The notes beneath the pieces were generated by a model that saw only the letters and a program-made list of their open reading frames with translations, was not told the origin of the DNA and searched no databases. A DNA stretch of 13,056 bases from JALFST01 sp022779285. Its GTDB lineage: Bacteria > Bacillota > Clostridia > Tissierellales > Peptoniphilaceae. Location of the stretch: assembly GCA_050313895.1 (NCBI GenBank), contig JBNPMI010000025.1; one strand, 5' to 3'. A program made the position numbers and the translations under genes. This document shows positions 1 to 7,314 of the stretch, piece by piece. Position 1 is the first letter of the stretch. Every line of letters begins with the position of its first letter.

Positions 1-29
1 AAAATTCTAAAAAACAAGGAGATCGGCGG

Positions 30-59
30 TTCAAGGAATGAATTGAACTGTGCTATAAT
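30..59 (+). promoter_or_regulatory. Predicted glmS promoter (extended -10)
   Basis: A perfect TATAAT lies at 54-59, preceded by TG at 51-52, giving an extended -10. The best -35 is a poor TTCAAG at 30-35 with an 18-base spacer, which is typical when an extended -10 compensates. Transcription would start near position 66, leaving a leader of only about 20 bases before the glmS start. The bases before this promoter (1-29) show no gene or other element that I can support. Confidence 0.6.
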
Positions 60-86
60 GAAGCGTCATAAGGGAGGGAGACCGAC

Positions 87-1922
87 ATGTGTGGGATTTT
101 TGGATATATTGGCAATCAACAGGCAACGGATATTCTTTTGCAAGGTCTGGAGAAATTGGAATACCGCGGATATGATTCTGCCGGTATTGCGGTTCGTGGG
201 GAGGATCAGACCATTGAGGTGTGCAAGGCTTCGGGACGGCTTTTGAATTTAAGGCAAAAGCTGAAAAAAAGTCCTCTTTTCGGTACGGCGGGTATCGGGC
301 ACACGCGCTGGGCGACGCATGGGGAACCGACGGAAACGAACGCGCATCCTCATTTTTCTCAAAACAGATCGGTCTGCGGCGTACACAACGGAATTATTGA
401 AAATTATCGCGAGATCAAAAATCAACTTTCTGAGCAGGGCGTTTCCTTTCAATCGCAAACGGATACCGAGGTTTGCATCAATTTATTGGCGGAATTGTAT
501 GAGCAAGCCGATCATGACGCATTGGAAGCCATGAAGATGCTTTTATCAAAAATTCGCGGATCCTATGCACTGGTGATCTTATTTGCGGATCGGCCGGATG
601 AAATCTGGGCGACGCGAAAGGATTCTCCGATGATTATCGGGCACTCGGGGAAGGAAACCTTTTTTGCCTCGGACGTACCGGCGATGCTGGAACACACCCG
701 TTCAGTATATTATATCGGAGATCACCAAATTGCATGTGCAACAAGGGAGAATGTTCAATTTTATGATGAAAACGGGAACTCCGTTGATTTGCCTCAGAAG
801 GAAATTACCTGGAATGTGGATGTGGCGGAAAAGGGAGGCTTCGATTCATTCCTGCTGAAAGAAATTCATGAACAGCCTCAGGCCTTGGAAAACACATATC
901 GCTCTTTAGTGAAGAATCACAGGATCGATTTGCAGGCCTCATCTCTCAATTATGAGCTGTTGCGCTCCATATCTCAGCTGCACATTGTAGCCTGCGGCTC
1001 CGCTTATCATGTGGGTACGGTCGGAAAGTATTTTATGGAAGATCTTGCCAGAGTTCCTGTTTCTACGGATTTTGCCTCGGAGTTTCGCTATCGCCGACCG
1101 CTTTTGAGCCGTCAGGATCTGGTAGTGATCATCAGTCAATCCGGAGAAACGGCCGACAGTCTGGCGGCACTTCGCGAGGCGAAAAGACAAGGCACGCAGA
1201 CGCTGGCCATTGTCAATGTGATCGGCTCATCAATTGCGAGAGAAGCGGATCATGTAATTTATACGATGGCGGGGCCTGAAATTGCGGTTGCAACGACCAA
1301 GGCTTATAGCTGCCAGCTTTTGGTGATTTACTTACTGGGGCTGGAAATCGCAAGGGCCAAGGATCGAATTTCCAAAAAAAAATACCGTGAGCTGTTGGAT
1401 GAGATTGCGCTGTTGCCAGGTAAAATTCAGACACAGCTGGATCAAACGGCGGAGCTCCAGCGTATTGCCGAGCAATACAAGGATACACGGGATATCTTCT
1501 TTGTGGGCAGAGGCATCGATTATTCCGCATGTCTTGAGGGAAGCTTGAAGCTCAAGGAAATCAGTTATATTCACTCCGAGGCATATGCGGCCGGAGAGCT
1601 GAAGCATGGCACAATCAGTCTGATTGAACAGGGAACGCTGGTTTTAGGTCTTTTAACGCAGCCGCACCTTTACGGGAAGACGCTATCGAATCTGCAGGAG
1701 GTACAAAGCCGCGGAGGCTACATTGTTGCGATCTCCAATTCTGATGATTCCGCTATTGAGCAGTCTGTAGACAGTTTGATTTCCATTCCGGAATCGCATC
1801 CCCTGCTTACGGCGAGCATAGCCATCGTTCCATTGCAGCTGTTGGCATATTTCATTTCCAAGGCTCGCGGACTGGACGTGGATAAGCCGAGAAATCTCGC
1901 GAAAAGTGTTACCGTAGAATAG
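87..1922 (+). CDS. glmS: Glutamine--fructose-6-phosphate aminotransferase (isomerizing)
   Basis: This enzyme makes glucosamine-6-phosphate from fructose-6-phosphate and glutamine, the first committed step toward UDP-GlcNAc for peptidoglycan. The 611-residue length is usual. The start is fixed by Cys2 (MCGIFGYIG), the N-terminal nucleophile of the glutaminase domain exposed after Met removal, and by AGGGAGG at 71-77. The glutaminase domain (about 1-240) has RWATHG at 74-79 and HNGIIEN at 100-106. Two SIS sugar-isomerase domains follow, with CGSA at 303-306, SQSGET at 350-355 and SLKLKEISY at 486-494. The C-terminal signature DKPRNLAKSVTVE ends at residue 611. The cytosolic enzyme appears intact. 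The LCP gene follows after 33 bases, so joint transcription of cell-envelope genes is plausible. There is no room for a glmS ribozyme downstream of the predicted promoter. Confidence 0.98.
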   Translation: MCGIFGYIGNQQATDILLQGLEKLEYRGYDSAGIAVRGEDQTIEVCKASGRLLNLRQKLKKSPLFGTAGIGHTRWATHGEPTETNAHPHFSQNRSVCGVHNGIIENYREIKNQLSEQGVSFQSQTDTEVCINLLAELYEQADHDALEAMKMLLSKIRGSYALVILFADRPDEIWATRKDSPMIIGHSGKETFFASDVPAMLEHTRSVYYIGDHQIACATRENVQFYDENGNSVDLPQKEITWNVDVAEKGGFDSFLLKEIHEQPQALENTYRSLVKNHRIDLQASSLNYELLRSISQLHIVACGSAYHVGTVGKYFMEDLARVPVSTDFASEFRYRRPLLSRQDLVVIISQSGETADSLAALREAKRQGTQTLAIVNVIGSSIAREADHVIYTMAGPEIAVATTKAYSCQLLVIYLLGLEIARAKDRISKKKYRELLDEIALLPGKIQTQLDQTAELQRIAEQYKDTRDIFFVGRGIDYSACLEGSLKLKEISYIHSEAYAAGELKHGTISLIEQGTLVLGLLTQPHLYGKTLSNLQEVQSRGGYIVAISNSDDSAIEQSVDSLISIPESHPLLTASIAIVPLQLLAYFISKARGLDVDKPRNLAKSVTVE

Positions 1923-1955
1923 ACATGGGCAAACAACGGAGGAAAAACATAGCAA

Positions 1956-3473
1956 ATGTTCAACAAAATAAAGCTCTATCAAAAGTTTTTCATATTTTTA
2001 GCGGTAGTGATGTTTTGTGCACTCGGCGCAGCATTATTTATCTATAATTTTCTGGTATTAAAGCAGCGTATGCTTCTGCTGGGTATTTTTCTGGTGTTGA
2101 ATGTCATTTTCATCATCGGAATGATCGGGTTTCGTAAAACCGGTACGATTGTCAGTACAATATTGCTCATTCTTGTGATGCTGTTCGAGCTTTTGGGGAC
2201 GCTTTATTTGTGGAGATCAATGCAGGCGCTCTCCAGATTATCGGAGCCGGATCCGATTGAGGAATCCTCCGAGACAGCTTCCATACAGAAAGCGGCGGTG
2301 ACCGATGAGCCTTTTAACGTATTCCTTTCCGGAATTGATACGTCTGGCGTGTTGAGTGCAGTTTCGCGCAGTGATGTGGATATGATTTTAACCGTCAATC
2401 CGAGAGCAAAGCGCATTCTTGTCACGACAATACCGAGAGATTCTTATATGAGAATTGCTCGAGGAGGCAAGAATCAATACGATAAGCTCACACATTCGGG
2501 GAATTATGGTGTTGACAGTACCAGAGAAACGCTTGAAAATTTCTTTGATATTAAAATCCCCTATTATTTTCGGGTAAATTTTGACTCCCTGGTACAAATC
2601 GTGGATATTATCGGCGGAATTACGGTAGACAACCCGGAAGCCTTTGTATACCCTCCAAATTACAAGTTTCCAAAAGGTAAAATCGATCTCGATGGCGAAA
2701 ATGCACTTCGGTTTGCACGTGAGCGCTATGGCCTGAAGGATGGGGAAATGGCGCGTGGGCGAAATCATGTTCGCATTATCGAAGCGATGATACAAAAAAT
2801 GACTTCACCGTCGATTCTCTTGAATTATACGAATCTGTTAAGCCTGATCGAGAAGCAGGTTCAGACCAACATGCCTGAGAAAATGATGGTAAATCTCATC
2901 AATGCACAGATTGCAGACAATTCCGGATGGAAAATCGAGTCCCAGCAGCTTCAAGGAACCTCCACCATGGGATATCCATCCTACGCGATGCCGGACTCCA
3001 ATCTCTATATGCTGATTCCGAGCCAGGAGAGTAAAAGAGATATTCAGGCGCACATGAAAGCGATAAAAGAAAATCAGCCTTATACGGTTCCGGAGAAAAC
3101 ATATGAATCCAAGGACGAGGATTTTGAAGATATTCCCTCGTACCATAAGAATTCAGGCACACAGAACGGGAATGAGATAGATAAAAAAACGCCGAATTCT
3201 AAAAACACGAATCAGTCGAACAACTCCAATACCGTGCAACCACGTTCTTCTGCGCCATCTGCGGGAGCCGGATCCGGAAGCAAAGGATCCGGAAGCACGA
3301 GCAATTCGTCGGGACATGGCAATACAGCGGAGAACGGTTCCGGTAATGGAGAGGAGGGTGGAGAGCCTGCAGGAAAACCGGCTTCTTCCGAGCCGGCTGC
3401 ACCGGCGCAGGAGATTTCGGAGGTTACTCCCACACCGGAGCCTACCATTCCGACCGAGAATGTTTCGGAATAA
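1956..3473 (+). CDS. LytR-CpsA-Psr (LCP) family cell-wall protein
   Basis: LCP proteins are membrane-anchored enzymes that attach undecaprenyl-phosphate-linked glycopolymers (teichoic acid, capsule) to peptidoglycan outside the cell. About three hydrophobic segments (residues roughly 10-32, 38-58 and 64-86) precede an extracellular LCP domain at about 120-285. Conserved features are FLSGIDTSG (123-131), SRSD (137-140), IPRD (159-162), LRFARER (251-257) and ARGRNH (266-271), which supply the Arg/Asp residues that bind pyrophosphate. The tail after residue about 375 is low complexity, rich in Ser, Gly, Asn, Thr and Pro. It contains a near-tandem 13-base duplication (3270-3282 and 3285-3297) encoding GSGSK/GSGST and ends in TPTPEPTIPT, likely a flexible wall-spanning region. 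The ribosome binding site GGAGG (1938-1942) is a little far from the ATG. The exact polymer substrate cannot be told. Confidence 0.93.
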   Translation: MFNKIKLYQKFFIFLAVVMFCALGAALFIYNFLVLKQRMLLLGIFLVLNVIFIIGMIGFRKTGTIVSTILLILVMLFELLGTLYLWRSMQALSRLSEPDPIEESSETASIQKAAVTDEPFNVFLSGIDTSGVLSAVSRSDVDMILTVNPRAKRILVTTIPRDSYMRIARGGKNQYDKLTHSGNYGVDSTRETLENFFDIKIPYYFRVNFDSLVQIVDIIGGITVDNPEAFVYPPNYKFPKGKIDLDGENALRFARERYGLKDGEMARGRNHVRIIEAMIQKMTSPSILLNYTNLLSLIEKQVQTNMPEKMMVNLINAQIADNSGWKIESQQLQGTSTMGYPSYAMPDSNLYMLIPSQESKRDIQAHMKAIKENQPYTVPEKTYESKDEDFEDIPSYHKNSGTQNGNEIDKKTPNSKNTNQSNNSNTVQPRSSAPSAGAGSGSKGSGSTSNSSGHGNTAENGSGNGEEGGEPAGKPASSEPAAPAQEISEVTPTPEPTIPTENVSE

Positions 3474-3482
3474 GGAGGGATT

Positions 3483-3905
3483 ATGGAGTGTCAATCCGAT
3501 GATCAATTTCAGAAAATTCTTTTGAGGCGCAATGCAAGCAATTATTTTGCCAATCGGCAGGGGATGAAGCTTACCGAGCTGCAAGAAGGATATGCTGTTG
3601 CGGAGATGGAGACGACATCGGATCACTTAAATCCGAACGGCTTTTTGCATGGCGGTTGTCTGTTTACCATTGCGGATGTAGCCTGTGCCGGTGCTGTAGC
3701 GAGCTATGATGGCGAACGCTGCACCACATTGGATGCTTCCATTCAATATTTGCGGGCAGGGAAAGATGTCAAGCATCTCACGGCGACGGCTCGTGTGGTG
3801 AAGCGCGGCAGACGTGTTACGGTGCTGCATACCGAAATTTTTGATCAGAATCATACATTACTCTGTATTGGAACCTTCAATTATATGACGATTCCCGATC
3901 GATAA
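3483..3905 (+). CDS. PaaI-type hotdog-fold thioesterase
   Basis: This is a small acyl-CoA thioesterase-like protein of 140 residues, normal for the hotdog family. The diagnostic stretch is HLNPNG at 48-53 followed by HGG at 56-58 and IAD at 63-65. In PaaI-type enzymes this region forms the active-site loop, with Asn and Gly near the thioester and an Asp or Glu on the hotdog helix. The C-terminal half alternates as the expected beta strands. The ribosome binding site (GGAGGG, 3474-3479) directly adjoins the TAA stop of the LCP gene, so the two are probably translationally coupled in one operon. The ATG at 3483 lies only 3 bases from the Shine-Dalgarno, which is short but is the only good start. 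The substrate is unknown; hydrolysis of an aromatic or medium-chain acyl-CoA is a family-level guess. Confidence 0.88.
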   Translation: MECQSDDQFQKILLRRNASNYFANRQGMKLTELQEGYAVAEMETTSDHLNPNGFLHGGCLFTIADVACAGAVASYDGERCTTLDASIQYLRAGKDVKHLTATARVVKRGRRVTVLHTEIFDQNHTLLCIGTFNYMTIPDR

Positions 3906-3920
3906 ACCGAAGGAAAAGAA

Positions 3921-3995
3921 AGCCCTCTCAACGGCATGATCCCCATTTTCCGGAAGATCCGGAATGAGGAAAGTCCATAAAGAGGGCTATTTTTA
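3921..3995. terminator. Convergent, probably bidirectional terminator
   Basis: AGCCCTCT at 3921-3928 pairs with AGAGGGCT at 3981-3988, closing a long arm. An inner stem, TTCCGG (3948-3953) with CCGGAA (3959-3964), sits within it. On the + strand the outer stem is followed by ATTTTTAT (3989-3996). Read on the - strand it is followed by a T-rich TTTCTTTTCC (complement of 3911-3920). It lies between the convergent thioesterase and galM genes, and the + strand T-run overlaps the galM stop codon. The long loop makes it a weaker case than a simple hairpin. Confidence 0.6.
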
Positions 3996-5051
3996 TCGGT
4001 ATTGAAATATTGTAGTCGATCGATAGGAATGATTTGCCTTGAGGATCGCATCCGGAAAATTTTTATGGTGAGGAGTATCCGGAAACTTTTGTGTTTCAAA
4101 ACAGATTCCGGAGTATTTTCTGAGCCGTCGCTCATGATCTCCGCGTCGATCGGTCAGCCAGTTTGCAGTATATACCTGGACTCCGGGCTCGGTTGTATAG
4201 ATCGAAATGGAATGTGCGGTATCTGTCCTCGAAAGGCGTGCAGCAAGCTGTAAAGACGCGCGGCTCGTTTTTGTCAGCACAAAGTTGTGATCAAGGCCGT
4301 TTCCTACATCCATGATCTCCGGATTTTCCGACTCGAAAATTTTGGAGAGAGATCTGGGGCTTCGAAGATCAAAATCGCTTCCCGCAACGCAGCGGATTTC
4401 TCCTGTCGGGATTTGATCGGAATCCGTCGGCGTATAGAAATCGGCACACACCTCGACATCGCAATTTTTGATTCCGCCTGTTATTGAGAGCGTGAAATAG
4501 CTGTGGTTACATAGATTTAATATTGTATCCCGATCCGTATCGGCATAGTATTCAATTTGAATTGCGCGGGCGTCGGTAAGAGTATATTTCACACGAAAGG
4601 TGCGATTTCCCGGAAAACCGCCCTCACCATCCTGTGCATGGTAACAAAAGGTAACAGAAGCCGCAGATACACTCTCTACATCCCAAACCTTATCGTGTAG
4701 GGATGCCACGGAGCCTCCATGCAGGGCATAAATGTCGTTTTTTGAGGGGATCGTATAGCGGTTCTCGCCGATGGAATACCTGGCTCCTGCAATCCGGTTG
4801 GCAAAGGGACCTACAATCGCTCCGAAACAACCATCGTTGGCTTCATATTCCTTCAGGGTATCATAGCCCAACACAAGATTGACGGGCCGTCCCTCGGGAT
4901 CGGGGCTGTCCTCAGATACTATAAATGAGGAAAGGGCTGCCCCATAGGAGAGAAATGCAGCGGTATCCTGATGAGAATTGCGTAGCTGAATCCGAAAAAC
5001 CTTTTGACCATCAGCTGTTGTATCGAAAAAAGACAGATTTGTATTTGTCAT
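3993..5051 (-). CDS. galM: Aldose 1-epimerase (mutarotase)
   Basis: The enzyme interconverts alpha and beta anomers of hexoses such as galactose and glucose. The 352-residue length is normal for GalM. Visible family features in order: NRIAGA at 85-90, LHGG at 110-113 (His111), NLCNHSYF at 179-186 with His183 as the likely general acid, GNGLDHNF at 250-257 with the substrate-binding Asp254, and CFETQKFPDTP at 317-327 with Glu319 as the likely general base. All key residues are present, so the gene looks functional. The start is supported by a GGAAAGGA stretch a few bases upstream on the - strand. It is isolated, convergent with the thioesterase and divergent from nadE, and no Leloir or sugar transport genes are nearby. 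Its role is therefore probably general sugar metabolism. Confidence 0.95.
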   Translation of the reverse strand: MTNTNLSFFDTTADGQKVFRIQLRNSHQDTAAFLSYGAALSSFIVSEDSPDPEGRPVNLVLGYDTLKEYEANDGCFGAIVGPFANRIAGARYSIGENRYTIPSKNDIYALHGGSVASLHDKVWDVESVSAASVTFCYHAQDGEGGFPGNRTFRVKYTLTDARAIQIEYYADTDRDTILNLCNHSYFTLSITGGIKNCDVEVCADFYTPTDSDQIPTGEIRCVAGSDFDLRSPRSLSKIFESENPEIMDVGNGLDHNFVLTKTSRASLQLAARLSRTDTAHSISIYTTEPGVQVYTANWLTDRRGDHERRLRKYSGICFETQKFPDTPHHKNFPDAILKANHSYRSTTIFQYR

Positions 5052-5071
5052 TTTTTTTCCTTTCCATGACG

Positions 5072-5100
5072 TTGCGGCATCCGATCACTAAAAATATCAT
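5072..5100 (+). promoter_or_regulatory. Predicted nadE promoter
   Basis: TTGCGG at 5072-5077 and TATCAT at 5095-5100 are separated by 17 bases, about 64 bases before the nadE start. It faces the galM promoter, and the two -10 hexamers share five bases. Because yhfZ begins 17 bases after nadE, this promoter may also serve the regulator. Confidence 0.5.
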
Positions 5101-5123
5101 ACAACATTTCGCGTTCGTGTAAA
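5096..5123 (-). promoter_or_regulatory. Predicted galM promoter
   Basis: Read on the - strand, TTTACA (complement of 5118-5123) is followed after 16 bases by TATGAT (complement of 5096-5101). This is a good sigma-A-like match about 45 bases upstream of the galM start. Its -10 overlaps the predicted nadE -10 on the other strand. Confidence 0.55.
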
Positions 5124-5163
5124 ATAAGTTGAATAAAAGAAGAGAAAAGAAGGAGAGCGAGAT

Positions 5164-5925
5164 ATGAAAAGAGATTATTCCATCGAATGCAGGGAACGCG
5201 TAGCATTCATTCAGAGAGTGCTGCAGGAAAGCGGACTTGCGGGAATTGTGTTTGGAAATAGCGGCGGAAAAGACTCTGCGTTGGTGGGAGCGCTGTGCAA
5301 ATCGGCTTGCAGCAATACGGTGGGGGTGATTCTTCCCTGTGGTTCGAAGCGTAATTTTTCTCAAGACATGGAGGATGCGAAAAGGATTGCAAAGCATTTT
5401 CAGATCGAAACGCGTATCGCCGATCTAACGCCGGCTCGTGATGCTTTGATAAAAAATCTCGCGGAATCGACCATCTTGAATCAGGCCGCACTCAATAACA
5501 TCGCTCCTCGTCTGCGCATGACCTCGCTTTATGCCATAGGTGCGGCGGAGGGCATGCTTGTAGCGGGAACGGGCAATCGCAGTGAGGCATATGTGGGATA
5601 TTATACAAAATGGGGAGACGGAGCGCATGATTTCAATCCCATATCCGATTTGACCGCAACAGAGGTGATCGAATTTTTGGATTATTTGAATGCACCGGAC
5701 TTTATTCTGAAAAAGGCTCCATCGGCAGCGCTTTATGACGGACAAACGGATGAAATGGAATTGGGTTTTTCTTATGCGGTGCTGGACGCCTATCTGCACG
5801 GTGAGGAAATTCCGGAGGAGATTCGAGCAAAAATTGAGCGTATGCATGCAGCGTGTGCACATAAAAGAAGAGGAATTTTGCATTATCGAGAGGTTGAGGA
5901 AAGAGATCATTTGGAGAATATATAG
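5164..5925 (+). CDS. nadE: Ammonia-dependent NAD(+) synthetase
   Basis: NadE amidates nicotinic acid adenine dinucleotide to NAD using ATP and ammonia, the last step of NAD synthesis in the cytosol. At 253 residues it is the short form, without the glutaminase (nitrilase) domain of the glutamine-dependent enzyme. The PP-loop SGGKDS is at 33-38. The highly conserved GTGNRSE is at 135-141, followed by YYTKWGDGAHDFNPI (146-160) for substrate and metal binding. A C-terminal GQTDEMELG (193-201) is also typical. The start has AAGGAG at 5150-5155 with good spacing. The neighbouring yhf cluster has no obvious NAD link, so the proximity may be accidental apart from possible shared transcription with yhfZ. 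Confidence 0.95.
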   Translation: MKRDYSIECRERVAFIQRVLQESGLAGIVFGNSGGKDSALVGALCKSACSNTVGVILPCGSKRNFSQDMEDAKRIAKHFQIETRIADLTPARDALIKNLAESTILNQAALNNIAPRLRMTSLYAIGAAEGMLVAGTGNRSEAYVGYYTKWGDGAHDFNPISDLTATEVIEFLDYLNAPDFILKKAPSAALYDGQTDEMELGFSYAVLDAYLHGEEIPEEIRAKIERMHAACAHKRRGILHYREVEERDHLENI

Positions 5926-5942
5926 GAAATACCAGAGGATAG

Positions 5943-6872
5943 ATGATGAATTATACAGATCAGTTGATGAGTAAAAACGGTATTGCTGTACAAAGTCTTG
6001 CCAAAGTGTTGCTCCGATTTCAGGTGGGAGATCGAACGCCAACGGTAACGGAGTTGAGTGAAACATTACATATTTCACGAGGGACAGTACAATCCGCACT
6101 CAAGACGCTGCAAACAAACAATGCTATTCATATTGTCAGTAGGGGTCATATGGGTTCTTTTGTTACAATGAAAAATGAGAAGATTCTACTGGGACTTGCG
6201 GGGATTCATCTTTTAGTTGGAGCGATGCCCTTACCCTATTCGAGAAAATATGAGGGGCTGGCAACCGGCATCGTCTCGACGATGGAGAATCAATGTGGGA
6301 TTCCCATGGTTTTATCTTTTATGCGCGGTGCAAAAAACCGTATTGCCATGGTGTTGGAGAACCGGTACAATTTCGCAGTTGTATCCAAATATGCGGCTAA
6401 AGAATTCACAAGAGAAAACTTCGGAAAAATTGATATTGTTTGCGAATTCGGGGAAGGAACGTATTGTTCTTCACATGTTATCCTGTTTCATGATGCAAGT
6501 GCAACAGAGATCCGAGATGGCATGAAGGTGGGGATAGATCAAGATTCTATTGATCAAACGAATATAACACAACGTGTATGTGCCAATAAGAAGATTGAAT
6601 ATGTTCCTGTAGGAACTAATAATTTACTCCGCCTCGTCCAGAGTGGCGAAATTGATGCGGCAATATGGAATGAAGATGAGATTATTGATAAAATGTCGAG
6701 TATCAATTATGTGAAGGTCGGATTTCAGAACGCAGAAGATACCAATGCCGTGATTGTGACAAATCGCCAAATGTTAGGTATGACGGCTTTATTAGCGAGA
6801 ACATTGAATGTGATAGAAATTTTACGTGTTCAGAATCAGGTCCTGATGGGAAAACTTACTCCCGGTTACTAA
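5943..6872 (+). CDS. yhfZ: YhfZ-like transcriptional regulator (HTH plus ligand-binding domain)
   Basis: This is the probable regulator of the yhf cluster. An N-terminal winged helix-turn-helix of GntR-like layout spans about residues 15-75 (TVTELSETLHISRGTVQSAL, 34-53, then a wing around RGHMGSF, 67-73). The C-terminal part (about 85-309) resembles a periplasmic-binding-protein-like effector domain. It carries MPLPYSRKYEGL (95-106), VGIDQDSIDQ (196-205) and IDAAIWN (237-243), stretches I recognise from E. coli YhfZ. That domain probably binds the small molecule handled by the pathway. Start choice is uncertain: ATG at 5943 or 5946 have a weak AGAGGA just upstream, and ATG at 5967 (residue 9) fits the E. 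coli N-terminus but lacks a Shine-Dalgarno. It begins 17 bases after nadE. A promoter with a dyad lies just after its stop, before yhfY. Confidence 0.85.
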   Translation: MMNYTDQLMSKNGIAVQSLAKVLLRFQVGDRTPTVTELSETLHISRGTVQSALKTLQTNNAIHIVSRGHMGSFVTMKNEKILLGLAGIHLLVGAMPLPYSRKYEGLATGIVSTMENQCGIPMVLSFMRGAKNRIAMVLENRYNFAVVSKYAAKEFTRENFGKIDIVCEFGEGTYCSSHVILFHDASATEIRDGMKVGIDQDSIDQTNITQRVCANKKIEYVPVGTNNLLRLVQSGEIDAAIWNEDEIIDKMSSINYVKVGFQNAEDTNAVIVTNRQMLGMTALLARTLNVIEILRVQNQVLMGKLTPGY

Positions 6873-6886
6873 TTTGTCTAAAAATA

Positions 6887-6915
6887 TTGACGGAGAAAGA
6901 AAAACAGTATATTCT
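6887..6915 (+). promoter_or_regulatory. Predicted promoter of the yhfY-U-T operon
   Basis: TTGACG at 6887-6892 and TATTCT at 6910-6915 are separated by exactly 17 bases, close to sigma-A consensus. Transcription would start near 6922, about 36 bases before the preferred yhfY start. It lies between the regulator gene and the genes it probably controls, so these genes can be expressed separately from nadE-yhfZ. Confidence 0.6.
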
Positions 6916-6933
6916 TATATAGGCTTAATATAC
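6907..6933. promoter_or_regulatory. Candidate operator dyad over the -10 and transcription start
   Basis: GTATATT at 6907-6913 and AATATAC at 6927-6933 are perfect inverted repeats separated by 13 bases. The half-site centres are 20 bases apart, about two helical turns, so a dimer could bind one DNA face. The dyad covers the predicted -10 and start site, where a bound protein would block transcription. YhfZ, encoded just upstream, is the natural candidate ligand; this is inference. Confidence 0.5.
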
Positions 6934-6957
6934 AAAATACTGAATAATGGAGATGGA

Positions 6958-7305
6958 ATGCTAAAACAGAGAATTGAAATTTTACGATCAGCATCAATGA
7001 TAGATGACATTGTTGCAGAATATGTAAATGCGGTAATCGATCAATTTTTGCCACAGCAATATGAGGAGTCGAAGATGGAGATGTTTACAACGCATCTCGC
7101 AATGGCAACACAACGTGCACTCAATCATGGCGAGGTGGAAATGATGGATGACGGTATTTGGAAAGATGTACAGATGGCAAAGACGTTCCTTGAGGCAAAG
7201 GAGGTTTTAAGGGGGCTAAAAGAGAATGCACCCGTGGAAATACCGGAAAGTGAAGATCGTTTCCTTTTAATGCACTTGTGCAACTTATTAGAAAAAGAAG
7301 GATAA
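6958..7305 (+). CDS. yhfY: YhfY-like single PRD-domain protein
   Basis: The 115-residue product is essentially one PTS regulation domain (PRD) without any DNA-binding part, as in E. coli YhfY (recalled). PRDs normally occur in antiterminators and activators and are phosphorylated on histidines by PTS proteins. Both canonical positions look filled: His46 in THLAMATQR, with an Arg seven residues on, and His106 in LLMHLCN, preceded by the usual IPESED acidic stretch (95-100). The frame is open from a TTG at 6874. I prefer ATG 6958 because GGAG (6949-6952) precedes it at 5 bases, the family length fits, and the predicted promoter and operator occupy 6887-6933. It could be a regulatory partner of YhfZ or of the transporter. 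Followed by yhfU after 9 bases. Confidence 0.8.
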   Translation: MLKQRIEILRSASMIDDIVAEYVNAVIDQFLPQQYEESKMEMFTTHLAMATQRALNHGEVEMMDDGIWKDVQMAKTFLEAKEVLRGLKENAPVEIPESEDRFLLMHLCNLLEKEG

Positions 7306-7314
7306 GGAGGCAAT

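Noticed and set aside
3153..3626. 157-codon Arg-rich open frame on the - strand
   Set aside because: It is opposite the low-complexity tail of the LCP gene and the thioesterase; its Arg/Ser-rich composition is an artefact of that.
5425..6099. 224-codon open frame on the - strand
   Set aside because: It is the antisense shadow of nadE and the start of yhfZ, with a low-complexity Cys/Ile/Ser composition and no family resemblance.
6874..6957. N-terminal extension of the PRD protein from TTG 6874
   Set aside because: There is no Shine-Dalgarno, the extension would cover the predicted promoter and operator, and the family length fits the ATG at 6958.
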